Shown here: positions 43,879 through 52,608 of the stretch, piece by piece | Layout: every line of letters starts with the position of its first letter | Numbering within the stretch: position 1 is the first letter of the stretch | DNA from: Limosilactobacillus reuteri | GTDB taxonomy: Bacteria; Bacillota; Bacilli; Lactobacillales; Lactobacillaceae | Length of the DNA stretch: 64,000 nucleotides | Assembly: GCF_003072625.1 (NCBI RefSeq) | Contig: NZ_CP027805.1 | Span: forward strand, 1,980,185-2,044,184 | Direction of reading: 5' to 3' | The notes under the pieces: generated by a model | Database searches by the model: none | Told to the model about the DNA's origin: nothing | The model's input: the letters and a program-made list of their open reading frames with translations, nothing else | Made by a program: the position numbers and the translations under genes

Positions 43879-45447
43879 CTATTTAACTCTCTTCCCCGCC
43901 ATCCAGGTTTCATTAACGTGAATATTTTTAAGTTCGCTATGAGCAACTGTAAAGATATCATCATTTAAGATAACAAAGTCCGCGGCCTTTCTTACTTCAA
44001 GGGTTCCATTATCATCAAAGCCGCCAATCTTAGCACCATCCCGAGTATAACCAAGAATAGCTTGTGGAACCGTAATTGCTTCTTCTGCATTAACAACATC
44101 GTCATTAGCTGCCTTTCTCGTTACAGCCGCATAAATACTATAAAACGGACTATCAGGCTCTGCCCATGGCGTACATGGAGCATCAGAACTTAACCCTAAC
44201 ATTGCTTGAGAATTCAGCATTGTTTTGACGCGGTAAGCTAATTTAAACTGGGCCGGTGAAAGATAATGACGATAGGATTCATCCTCCGCAAAGAAAAAGA
44301 TTGGTTGTGTGACTAACGCATAGTTCATTTCACTATTGGCAATTTCTGCAAACATTTGATCAGTCATTAAAAATGCGTGTTCAATTCGTACGGATGGCAT
44401 CGTTGTTAGCCACGGCTTCATATCTTTTGTTACATCAATTACTGTTTGAATTGCTTTATCGCCCATCGCATGCACAGCTAGTTGAAGCTTATTATCACGC
44501 GCCATCTCAACTGCTCGCTTAAGCTTTTCCACTGAAGTCAAACTAACTCCCATTTTTCCCGATGGATACGGATCAGTATTATAGGCCGTTTCACCAGAAA
44601 TACTCCCATCCATAAAGACTTTAATTCCAGCAACGCGGAGTTTTTCATCCCCGCTTGGTTGAAGTCCAACCTGCGGATCAATTTCATCAAAAACATAGTA
44701 GATCGAAGCCTTAGGACCAAACCCTTGTTTAACTGCATCTTGGTATAGTTTTAAAGAAGTATACGGCTTCATCCGGCCCATCATTTCACCAATTGCCACA
44801 ATTCCTTCTTTAAGATAGTGTTCGGAACTATTAACCATATTAGCTACGTCATTTTCATAACTTTGTGCCGATTTAGCCCGAATAAGAAGTTGCGAGGCAG
44901 CTACTTCGCGCATAAAACCAGTTGGTCGTCCATCAGAAAATCGTTCAATTTTTCCACCAACCGGATCAGGCGTATTTTCATCAATTCCTGCAAATTCTAA
45001 AGCTTTAGAATTGCCGACAGAAGAATGACAGTCAGAACGATAAATAAAGATTGGTTGCGTTGTTGAAACAGCATCTAAATCATCACGGTTGGGACTCCGA
45101 TGTTCTGCTAATTTCGTCTCATCAAAACCCCAACCTTCAATCCACACATCTTCGCCTTGGCCATATGCAGGAGAGTTGCGAAGTGCTTCTTGCATTTCCT
45201 TGTTACTATTAACATTTGGCGGGGTACAAGCAACACCATGAAGAGCATCAGCGATATATTTAGGATGTGTATGACAGTCAATCAATCCTGGCAAAACTGT
45301 TTGTCCTTGCAGATCAATAACTTTGCCTTCATTAGGTAAATTATCACCAATTCGTCTAACCGTTCCATCTTCAACTACCATGCTATTAACAAAATGGTCC
45401 TCAGTATCACCAACAAAGATTTTACCGTTAATAAATGTCTGGGTCAT
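43879..45447 (-). CDS. Amidohydrolase family protein (YtcJ-like)
   Basis: The ATG at 45447 (aaaggagtt upstream) gives 522 residues: MTQTFINGKIFVGDTEDHFV. Metal-site motifs of the amidohydrolase fold are present: LPGLIDCHTHP, LQLAVHAMGDKAI, and LGLSSDAPCTPW with the conserved Asp near the end. YtcJ-type enzymes hydrolyse amides of unclear natural substrates, probably with one or two zinc ions. No signal peptide is seen. The gene is monocistronic. Confidence 0.9.
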   Translation of the reverse strand: MTQTFINGKIFVGDTEDHFVNSMVVEDGTVRRIGDNLPNEGKVIDLQGQTVLPGLIDCHTHPKYIADALHGVACTPPNVNSNKEMQEALRNSPAYGQGEDVWIEGWGFDETKLAEHRSPNRDDLDAVSTTQPIFIYRSDCHSSVGNSKALEFAGIDENTPDPVGGKIERFSDGRPTGFMREVAASQLLIRAKSAQSYENDVANMVNSSEHYLKEGIVAIGEMMGRMKPYTSLKLYQDAVKQGFGPKASIYYVFDEIDPQVGLQPSGDEKLRVAGIKVFMDGSISGETAYNTDPYPSGKMGVSLTSVEKLKRAVEMARDNKLQLAVHAMGDKAIQTVIDVTKDMKPWLTTMPSVRIEHAFLMTDQMFAEIANSEMNYALVTQPIFFFAEDESYRHYLSPAQFKLAYRVKTMLNSQAMLGLSSDAPCTPWAEPDSPFYSIYAAVTRKAANDDVVNAEEAITVPQAILGYTRDGAKIGGFDDNGTLEVRKAADFVILNDDIFTVAHSELKNIHVNETWMAGKRVK

Positions 45448-45699
45448 AATCCTAACTCCTTTCAACTTTAGATATTCTTACCAAAGATACTTTTATTATA
45501 GAATGAAATCGCTTTAAAAATGATTATTATTTAAAATCTCTTGACTCGCTTCATCACTCATCGCTGAGCTATAAGCCCACTGATGATTAGACAAATGGAC
45601 CTGTGTTACATCGAATACTTACCATTACAATGGCGATTATATAAGCTTACTTGAATATTTAATTCGCACATTAACTTGCGAATAATATCCCCAGCCAAG

Positions 45700-45753
45700 T
45701 GAAGTGACCCCTTATAGTTGGACAAAGAATTCCAACTATAAGGGGTCACTTCA
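45700..45753. repeat. Perfect 23-base inverted repeat, probable IS3-type end remnant
   Basis: tgaagtgaccccttatag... at 45700-45722 is exactly complementary to 45731-45753 with an 8-base loop. The form (tgaagtg-cccc-...-ttggaca followed by its own complement) copies the left end of the IS3 element at 20449. No transposase follows, so it is a solo end. The rest of the 45448-45996 gap has no clear gene beyond the fragment below. Confidence 0.65.
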
Positions 45754-45852
45754 AATCCTCATGAGTTTGATATTTCTTACTTAAATTATTAGATTTCTTG
45801 TATAACCATCGTGTTCACGATATCAAGCTTGGAAAGAACCTGCAACTTCTTG

Positions 45853-45975
45853 CTAAACATCAGAAACTGACATTGCGATAAAATGCTTGACGCCAGCTTC
45901 GTCCATTACCTTAATTAGTGGCTTCATGGTAGGCGTAGCAACATAAGCATCAACACCAATCAATGCCCTCTTTAT
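45853..45975 (-). pseudogene. Fragment of an oxidoreductase-like gene
   Basis: A 40-codon frame reads RALIGVDAYVATPTMKPLIK then VMDEAGVKHFIAMSVSDV, reminiscent of the central part of NAD(P)-binding SDR/NmrA proteins (EAGVKRFI-S). It lacks a start and ends at a stop. It could be the remnant of a gene lost beside the IS3 scar. Confidence 0.3.
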
Positions 45976-45996
45976 GCTCGCTAGACCGACCATTTT

Positions 45997-46859
45997 TTAC
46001 ATTTTTCCGCCATAAACTGGGAAGACATCAAAATCGCCGTAGTCTAATGGCTTTACTCGCCGTAATAGGTCCATATCAGCTTCAGAAATTTCAAAATCGA
46101 TTTCAGCATTTTCTTTCATATGCTCTGGATTAACAGTCTTTGGTAAGACAATCATTCCTAATTGCCAATCATACCGAATGCATAATTGTGGAACTGAAAC
46201 GTTGTACTTTTTCGCCATCTTTTCAATTACAGGATTATCCAAGCAGCTCCGTGAGCAACTGGTGAATATGCTTCAACCGCAATGTCGTGTTCATGAGTAA
46301 ATGATAAAAGATTGAATGGAGTATGACCAATATGAGCTAAAACTTGATCAACAGCGGGAACAGTATCGCTATTCTTGATAATATTTTCAAGATCAGCTTT
46401 TTCAAAATTAGAAACCCCAATTGTCCGAATCTTACCTTCACTTACAGCATCTTCCATAGCCCGCCATGCCGCAAGATTTCCTTCAAGGTATCGATTGTCA
46501 GACTGATTTACTTCTTTCCATGGTTGGGGACTATGAATAATCATCATATCGATATAATCAAGCCCCATCTTTTCAAGGGTCTCATCAATGGACTTCTTGG
46601 TTACATCATAGTCTTTGTGTTCGGCAGCCACCTTTGAAGTAACAAAGATTTTATCTCGATCTACGCCAGCTGTGCGGACACCCTCACCGACTCCCCGCTC
46701 ATTTCCATATGCTTGAGCAGTATCAATGTGCCGGTAACCAATCTTAATTGCATTGCGAACTGCTTCGGCTGCTTGGTCATCATCAATCATCCAGGTTCCT
46801 AATGCAAACTTTGGAATTTTCACACCACTATTAAGAGTAATTGTCTCATCTAAAATCAT
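45997..46859 (-). pseudogene. Aldo/keto reductase with one frameshift
   Basis: ATG at 46859 (aaaggatgg upstream): MILDETITLNSGVKIPKFALGTWM. The tetrad motifs are present (IDTAQAYGNERGVGEG, VTSKVAAEHKD, MMIIHSPQPW). After EAYSPVAHGAA the frame shifts by one base near 46241: a T seems missing from a short run, after which LDNPVIEKMAKKYNVSVPQLCIRYDW and the cofactor-binding region up to YGGKM are intact. Repaired length is about 287 residues, normal for the family. It may be an error or a true mutation. Confidence 0.78.
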
Positions 46860-46946
46860 TGTTCTCCATCCTTTCACATTTCAAGTTATCCCTACAAAGC
46901 TATTGTCGTCATTTTTTCCATAAATGTAAACTGGTAAGCCTTGACC

Positions 46947-48516
46947 GTATCTGTCAAGTTTTCATAGGTAGCCTTTAAATATACAGTTTTAGTGGGTTAG
47001 TGCCTTAAAAAGTTGTCCCATTGGTCTACTTGTGACCGTGTTAATCGGAATTATTCCTTGTACTGCTCCAATTGACGGCTTTGTCGGTGCCTTTCTTAGA
47101 AACTCTCCAGTTCGAATATGCATTTCCTGTAATAGGCTGGTTTGAGCCACTCGAGGAAGAACTGTTAATTGTTCTAGGATTGTATTTAAACTAGCTTGCA
47201 GTTCACCATTCATTCGGGCTTCAATTAAACTAATCATGGCTTTAGCCCCCTGCTTAGTCCATGACTTGCCCTGTTTCTTCATCCGGTAAGTAAAAGCCCG
47301 GTGAGAACTTTCGACTGAACCAATTAAATGAATATCCTTAAATCCACGCATTTGTGGTGAGAGGATATACCGCCAATTTCGCTGTAGATACTTTCTTAAA
47401 CGCATTAGGTCGTCTGCTTGTTTTTCCGTTAGGTTTTGTGATTCATAAGTATCTAAAATTATTGTTAGCTCTGCTTGATCATGATGACGAACGGCTTTAA
47501 TTGCTCGCATGGCTAATTCGTTGTGCCGGCCTAAAGTATGTTCAATTTTCTGTAAACAATGATAGCGGTCGAGAAAGTATTCACCATGTGCACCTTGAGG
47601 AACTAGACTTAATAGCTTAGCTGGTTCGTAACCTGGGCCAGCGTCACTGGCCAAAAAGATCGTTTGACCGGCAAGCTTATAATGGCGGTCTAAATAATCA
47701 CTTAGTCGTGCTTCAAGCCGTCCTTGGTGCCCAACACTGAGAAAGTCATGCCGATTAATGATTTGATTAGCTACTCGCTCATAAACCCGATAATGGTGCA
47801 CAAGAGTCAGCTGACCTGCTTCTTTTTTACCTTTAATCATAAAGGCATCACCCTCAATAGTTAAATTTTTAGGCATATGGCGAGGAGTAGCTTGGTGTTC
47901 TTTTGCTTGAGTTTGTTTAGCTACCTGATTTCCTAACTCATGCACGGCGTGCATTACCGAATCGGCAGTAATTCCGCTGTCAAATACAAGGTTCAAAATG
48001 TCGGCAGTATTGCGCATTGTAGTTGTTTGGGCAATCTTAGCCATCATCATTAAGTAGTGTGGCGATAAACGACGACGTGGTTTAATTTTTAATTGTTGGT
48101 CTAAGTAAAATTCACGTTTCTTTGTCCCTGCCTGATAATACCGTCGTTGAAAAGTCACCGGGCCAAAGATAAAATTAAGCGTCCGTGGCTGTTTATTGAT
48201 TACTTGATAGTTCGCTGGAGCTTGGGACTTTAAGCTTCGATCTAAGCTTTCCAAAAAGTTTTGCATGATTACTTGTCCTAACTCCAATACACCTTTTAAA
48301 ATAATCTGTTCAGCTTCAAATAAACTGCCTGATTTCACCAAATTCTGCTCGATTTCTGTTAAAATATCCATGAGGAAAGACCTGCCTTTGCTTAGTATTC
48401 GACACACTAAAGGCTACTGGTCTTTTCTTTTTTTGTAAATAAGTAAATTGGTCTACAAAAAAGATTTCCACGACCAGATGAATTATTCATCCAACCTATG
48501 AAAATCTTACACTAAC
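46947..48516 (-). mobile_element. ISLre2-family insertion sequence, copy 3 (1570 bp)
   Basis: The ends equal those of copies 1 and 2, in inverted orientation relative to them. A 9-base duplication gccttgacc flanks it (46938-46946 and 48517-48525). Confidence 0.95.
46989..48371 (-). CDS. ISLre2 transposase (UPF0236), intact
   Basis: The 460-residue product from the ATG at 48371 is identical to that of copy 2, including Ser in AMISLIEA where copy 1 has Gly. Copy 3 and copy 2 therefore derive from one recent source and are the likely active ones. Confidence 0.9.
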   Translation of the reverse strand: MDILTEIEQNLVKSGSLFEAEQIILKGVLELGQVIMQNFLESLDRSLKSQAPANYQVINKQPRTLNFIFGPVTFQRRYYQAGTKKREFYLDQQLKIKPRRRLSPHYLMMMAKIAQTTTMRNTADILNLVFDSGITADSVMHAVHELGNQVAKQTQAKEHQATPRHMPKNLTIEGDAFMIKGKKEAGQLTLVHHYRVYERVANQIINRHDFLSVGHQGRLEARLSDYLDRHYKLAGQTIFLASDAGPGYEPAKLLSLVPQGAHGEYFLDRYHCLQKIEHTLGRHNELAMRAIKAVRHHDQAELTIILDTYESQNLTEKQADDLMRLRKYLQRNWRYILSPQMRGFKDIHLIGSVESSHRAFTYRMKKQGKSWTKQGAKAMISLIEARMNGELQASLNTILEQLTVLPRVAQTSLLQEMHIRTGEFLRKAPTKPSIGAVQGIIPINTVTSRPMGQLFKALTH

Positions 48517-48533
48517 GCCTTGACCAGAATAAT

Positions 48534-48570
48534 AAAAAAGAGGTTAAAGCTTAAAATTGCTCAACCTCGT
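48534..48570 (-). terminator. Terminator of the acetyltransferase gene
   Basis: On the - strand cgaggttga and ttaacctc form the stem, followed by six T. Confidence 0.75.
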
Positions 48571-48578
48571 AAAGTTTG

Positions 48579-49076
48579 CTACTCATTAAAATGCCTGCCC
48601 ATCATATAAAGGGACCGCATTTGACCATTTATCTCAGAAATCTGTGGTAATTTGCCCCATTCTTTGTACCCGCAGGAAGTAAAAAGACGATAGCTTGCTT
48701 GATTTTCAATATAAATATACGCAATTACGGTTCTTATATCTAAATGATCTTCAATTTGTTTTTGCGCATATGTTAATAAATCATGGCCAAGATGTTGCCG
48801 TCGATAATCTTCACGAATATAAATAGCTATCTGTGCCGAATGATCATAGGCGGGATGCGGATAAAAATACTCAAGGGCACACCAGGCGATTACTTGGCCA
48901 TCCATTGTTGCGACCCAAATTGGATGGGTACTGTCAAACTGCAGAAACCATTCACGTCGATCAGCAACTTCGATCGGTGCACTCTCATCGTTTACTTGTA
49001 GCGGAATAGCTTGATTAAATATATCGACAATCGCTGGTAGATCATCCATTGTCGATAGCCGAATTTGATAATCCAT
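48579..49076 (-). CDS. GNAT acetyltransferase, phosphinothricin-acetyltransferase-like
   Basis: This 165-residue protein resembles the PAT/YncA branch: IRLSTMDDLPAIVDIFNQAI at the start, AWCALEYFYPHPAYDHSAQIAIYIREDYRRQHLGHDLL (acetyl-CoA loop) and ENQASYRLFTSCGYKEWGKLPQI. Relatives acetylate methionine sulfone or phosphinothricin-type amino acids; the native substrate is not known. It has its own terminator and is separated by 38 bases from lepB upstream. Confidence 0.87.
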   Translation of the reverse strand: MDYQIRLSTMDDLPAIVDIFNQAIPLQVNDESAPIEVADRREWFLQFDSTHPIWVATMDGQVIAWCALEYFYPHPAYDHSAQIAIYIREDYRRQHLGHDLLTYAQKQIEDHLDIRTVIAYIYIENQASYRLFTSCGYKEWGKLPQISEINGQMRSLYMMGRHFNE

Positions 49077-49114
49077 CTTAAAGCTTCCTTACAGAATTTT
49101 TTACCCACTAATTA

Positions 49115-49720
49115 TTACTTATCATAGAAGTGCTGCCATTCTTTATTAACATTTTCGCGAGTCGTCTTTGTCCCAGTCCACGATGGAACTTTTACAACCC
49201 CATCAATCTTACTCTTAGGTACAAATCCCCAGTACCGACCATCATTAGAGACGCTTCGGTGATCTCCAAGAACAAAATATTCACCCTTTGGAACTTTTGT
49301 GGCTCCATTATTTTTCAACCAACTATTTTGAACTGAGATACTACGCAATGTCCAGTTTCCAGTTCCGGTTGTTCGTTGACTCTTGCTAATGTAGTCTTGA
49401 TTAATCTTTTTGCCGTTAACATAAATGTTTCCATTCTTAGAGCTAACAGTATCACCAGGAAGTCCAATTACTCGCTTAACATAATCAGTTTTGACCGATA
49501 CTTGCGGATCAACGCCATTAGCATCAAATACAACGACACTTCCATGATGGATCTTGGCAGTTTTCAAACAAAATACTCGTTCATTATTTTGTAAGTTTGG
49601 TTGCATGGATGGTCCATCAACCCGAACAATTTGGAAGAAAAACTGCTTAATTACTAATGCGATTATTAACCCGATTAAAATGGGAATAATCCAACTCATT
49701 GCTTCACGAAATGCTTTCAT
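49115..49720 (-). CDS. lepB: Signal peptidase I
   Basis: This 201-residue membrane-anchored peptidase has one N-terminal transmembrane helix (about 10-30) and the Ser/Lys dyad: Ser38 in DGPSMQPNL and Lys82 in YVKRVIGLPGD. Box E-like GDHRSVSNDGRYWGFVP lies near the end. It removes signal peptides from exported proteins on the outer membrane face. The length is normal for Gram-positive type I enzymes. Confidence 0.94.
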   Translation of the reverse strand: MKAFREAMSWIIPILIGLIIALVIKQFFFQIVRVDGPSMQPNLQNNERVFCLKTAKIHHGSVVVFDANGVDPQVSVKTDYVKRVIGLPGDTVSSKNGNIYVNGKKINQDYISKSQRTTGTGNWTLRSISVQNSWLKNNGATKVPKGEYFVLGDHRSVSNDGRYWGFVPKSKIDGVVKVPSWTGTKTTRENVNKEWQHFYDK

Positions 49721-49828
49721 TATAATTCCTCAATTTCTTTATCTAACTGTTATTAATCATACAACTAGTAATAAAACCTGAAAAGTTATTTATAATAAAT
49801 AATATATTATTTTCACATTTAATAACAC

Positions 49829-50903
49829 GTCGTTTGTAAAATTAAGTTAGAAAAAATAAAAAGCCATTTGTGATAGACTTTTGAATATCCCTAATCAAAA
49901 GAAAGGCAATCACAAATGACCTATAAACATCTTACCACACGTGAATTAACTCTCATAGCTGATTTTTGGTATCAAGGTACTAAAGCTTATCGGGCTGCTA
50001 AATTACTTCAGCGTAGTCAAGAAACCATCTATCGTGTTTATCGTTTCCTCAACGGCGGTAAAACCATCGACCAATATCTTCAGACTTATCAGCGACATAA
50101 GCGTCGTTGTGGTCGGAAGCAGACCCAACTGCCAACTATCGAAGTTAACTATATCCATGCGCAAATCAAGGCAGGTTGTACTCCTGATACTATTATTGGT
50201 CGTCATGAACACCCAATTAGCTGCAGTATGCGCACCCTTTATCGCATGTTTGCCCGCAATCAGTATGGATTTTCCGTTAAACAGCTACCGATGAAAGGAA
50301 AACGCCATCCCAATGGCTATGTGGAACATCGTGGTAAAGCTGGCCAATTAGGACGCAGTATCTATCAACGATATCGTGATTTTCCGCATTACCAACATGA
50401 ATTTGGGCACTTTGAAGCTGATACAGTTCAAGGTAAAGCTCACCGTGGAGCGGTAATGACGCTAGTAGAGCGACAATCCAAAGTAATGATTGTCCTTAAT
50501 ATTCATCATAAAACAGACGAAGCAGTGAATTGCCAGCTTGATCAATGGCTCGCTAAACTGCCACGTCACTTTGTTAAATCAATTACTTTTGATAACGGGA
50601 AAGAATTTGCTGGATGGCGAGAAATAGCCAATAAGTATGATCTTCACACCTATTTTGCGGAAGTCGGTGCTCCCAATCAACGAGGGCTAAACGAAAATAA
50701 TAACGGCCTCTTGCGTCGTGATAGTCTTAGTAAAAAGCTAGATTTTCGCGATTTACCAGACGAACTAGTCACTCAGCTAATGCATCGTCGCAACAATATC
50801 CCACGAAAATCTCTTAATTATCGTACACCATTAGAAGTATTCTTGAGTCATGTCACAGAAGAACAACTTTCACCTTTTTTCTAATTTAAATTGACATTTC
50901 AGG
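49829..50903 (+). mobile_element. IS30-family element, intact type (1075 bp)
   Basis: Ends gtcgtttgtaaaattaag and ttgacatttcagg, imperfect inverted repeats with the same layout as copies B-D. This is a distinct but related element (same type as the fragment at 1-530). Flanks aca(c) and aca(t) are only a 3-base match, so a duplication is not certain. Confidence 0.88.
49916..50884 (+). CDS. IS30 transposase, intact
   Basis: 322 residues: MTYKHLTTRELTLIADFWYQG, a helix-turn-helix around AYRAAKLLQRSQETIYRVYRF, then the DDE core FGHFEADTVQGKAHRG, SITFDNGKEFAGW and NQRGLNENNNGLLRR. The length is typical for IS30. ATG preceded by gaaagg. It is the only IS30 frame in the window without lesions and could mobilise the others if it recognises their ends. 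Confidence 0.93.
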   Translation: MTYKHLTTRELTLIADFWYQGTKAYRAAKLLQRSQETIYRVYRFLNGGKTIDQYLQTYQRHKRRCGRKQTQLPTIEVNYIHAQIKAGCTPDTIIGRHEHPISCSMRTLYRMFARNQYGFSVKQLPMKGKRHPNGYVEHRGKAGQLGRSIYQRYRDFPHYQHEFGHFEADTVQGKAHRGAVMTLVERQSKVMIVLNIHHKTDEAVNCQLDQWLAKLPRHFVKSITFDNGKEFAGWREIANKYDLHTYFAEVGAPNQRGLNENNNGLLRRDSLSKKLDFRDLPDELVTQLMHRRNNIPRKSLNYRTPLEVFLSHVTEEQLSPFF

Positions 50904-50982
50904 ACATTAAAAAGATATTAAGGCTCAAAAAAGGAACCGTGACATAAGTTAAGTTACTTTCATAAAAAGCAAATACGCAGTA

Positions 50983-51034
50983 CAACAATGGCCTCTAACG
51001 TCCGGCAAAGCCGAACGTTAGAGGCCTATTGTTG
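50983..51034. repeat. Long near-perfect hairpin, GC-rich
   Basis: caacaatggcctctaacgtc at 50983-51002 continues as cggc and pairs with 51010-51034 apart from one bulge and one mismatch; the loop is three A. It lies in the 170-base gap between the IS30 and ISL3 elements. There is no T-run. It may be a dispersed intergenic repeat or an RNA end. Confidence 0.7.
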
Positions 51035-51073
51035 CTTGCAGGGGCTCCCAGAGGCTAGCTTCGCGTCGAAAAA

Positions 51074-52566
51074 GGCTCTACAATTTTAAGTACTGATGGA
51101 TTTAACATCAGTGCTTTATTTGTTTAAAATTTAAAATAAAAAAGCGAAAGATGGTTGGACCCCGTCTTCGTTAAGAAAGGACCATCTTTCATGAACAATT
51201 CTATCAGAACTATCTTAGAAATTAAAGATCCCTATCTCAAACTAGATGAAAAGAACTTTGATAATCCAATTGAAGATCAACCTAATCAAATCATTGTCCA
51301 TCTCATCCAAACTTATCCTATGCACTGCCCACGATGTGGACAGCTAATGTGTAAGAATGGCTATAAAACAGTTAATTGCTTGGGACCAGAGCTTCACTTT
51401 AAACCAACAATCTGGTCGATTAAAAAGCAAAAATATATCTGTAAAGCTTCCTCTTCTTGTCCTGAAGTAATTACTAAATTAGCGGCTGTTAGAGATATTA
51501 ATTATCATGATCATATTTCTTTAGCGATAAAACAACGAGCCATGATGTTTCTGACGAAAAATGAATCACAAAGTGATTTAGCCAAAGAACTAAATGTCTC
51601 TGACTGGACAATTAGACGAGTCATTACAAACCTTGATCAATTTTTCAAGCCTAACTATCATTGGTTGCCTCGCCATATTGCTTTTGATGATTTTAAATCT
51701 GGTCGCTTTGCGCCCAGTGGAATGAGTATGATTCTAATGAACATTGAAAATAAACGGACACTTGACATTATCCTGTCACGAAAAAATAGTTATTTGCGGA
51801 ACTACTTTCTTCGATATGACCGTTCAGCACGCCTAGCAGTTCAAACAGTAACAGTTGACTTATACACTCCATATCGTCACTTAATTCATGAACTCTTCCC
51901 TCACGCTATAATTATCGCTGATCATTTTCACATCGTTGCTCAAGCGTATCGTGCATTAAATAAAATCAGGATTCAAGTAATGAATCGCGCTGGTGCTGCC
52001 ACTCATGAGTGGCGTGCACTTAAGCATTTTTGGAAATTACTCTTAACACCTGCTAATGAGCTTAAATATAATAATTATTGGCCAAGACGTAACTTTAGTT
52101 ACGCTCAATTAACCGATGTTGAAGTTATTCACCGTCTCCTAAGTTTTGATAATGAATTAAAAAAAGCTTATGAATACTATCAAGACTTAATTATGGCGAT
52201 TGCTCATCGTAGTAAGAAAGAATTAAAAAACTTACTCGTAATTAAATGGACACAGCTTCCACAAGCACTACAGAAAGTTCAGCGTACCCTTCGTAGTCAT
52301 AAACAAGAAATCTATAATAGTTTCAAATATGACACCTATACAAACGGTCCTGTTGAAGGAACTAATAATAAAATTAAAGTTATTAAACGAACTGCTTATG
52401 GCTTTCGTAATTTCTTTAATTTCCGGATTAGAATTCTTCTTGCATTACCAAATATCTATATCGCAATAACTTGGCGAAATAAACAAACAGCTCATGCCAA
52501 AGTCCAGGCACAAGCTGCTTAGTAAAATTATTTTATTTTCTCATCAGTACTTCTTGACGAAGAGCC
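51074..52566 (+). mobile_element. ISL3-family element (1493 bp)
   Basis: Inverted ends ggctctacaattttaagtac (left) and gtacttcttgacgaagagcc (right) share ggctct.c and aagtactgatg. The 8 bases outside each end (tcgaaaaa and ataattat) do not match, so no duplication is seen. Confidence 0.85.
51191..52522 (+). CDS. ISL3-family transposase
   Basis: The ATG at 51191 (aaaggacc upstream) gives 443 residues. A CPRCGQLMCKNGYK zinc-finger-like N-terminus is followed by KYICKASSSCPEV, a helix-turn-helix (SQSDLAKELNVSDWTIRRV), and the catalytic core IAFDDFKSGRF, VTVDLYTPYRHLIHELFPHAIIIADHFH and the Glu in TNGPVEGTNNKIKVIKRTAYGFRNF. All three acidic sites are present, so it could be active. Confidence 0.92.
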   Translation: MNNSIRTILEIKDPYLKLDEKNFDNPIEDQPNQIIVHLIQTYPMHCPRCGQLMCKNGYKTVNCLGPELHFKPTIWSIKKQKYICKASSSCPEVITKLAAVRDINYHDHISLAIKQRAMMFLTKNESQSDLAKELNVSDWTIRRVITNLDQFFKPNYHWLPRHIAFDDFKSGRFAPSGMSMILMNIENKRTLDIILSRKNSYLRNYFLRYDRSARLAVQTVTVDLYTPYRHLIHELFPHAIIIADHFHIVAQAYRALNKIRIQVMNRAGAATHEWRALKHFWKLLLTPANELKYNNYWPRRNFSYAQLTDVEVIHRLLSFDNELKKAYEYYQDLIMAIAHRSKKELKNLLVIKWTQLPQALQKVQRTLRSHKQEIYNSFKYDTYTNGPVEGTNNKIKVIKRTAYGFRNFFNFRIRILLALPNIYIAITWRNKQTAHAKVQAQAA

Positions 52567-52608
52567 ATAATTATTTTTGTCCTGAACTAATCTTAGGTTG
52601 TTTAATTT

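Noticed and set aside
45700..45753. Possible CRISPR repeat or toxin-antitoxin promoter
   Set aside because: It occurs once as an inverted repeat, with no spaced direct repeats and no cas or toxin genes near.
51074..52566. ISL3 target duplication
   Set aside because: The eight bases on each side (tcgaaaaa, ataattat) do not match, so no duplication can be claimed.
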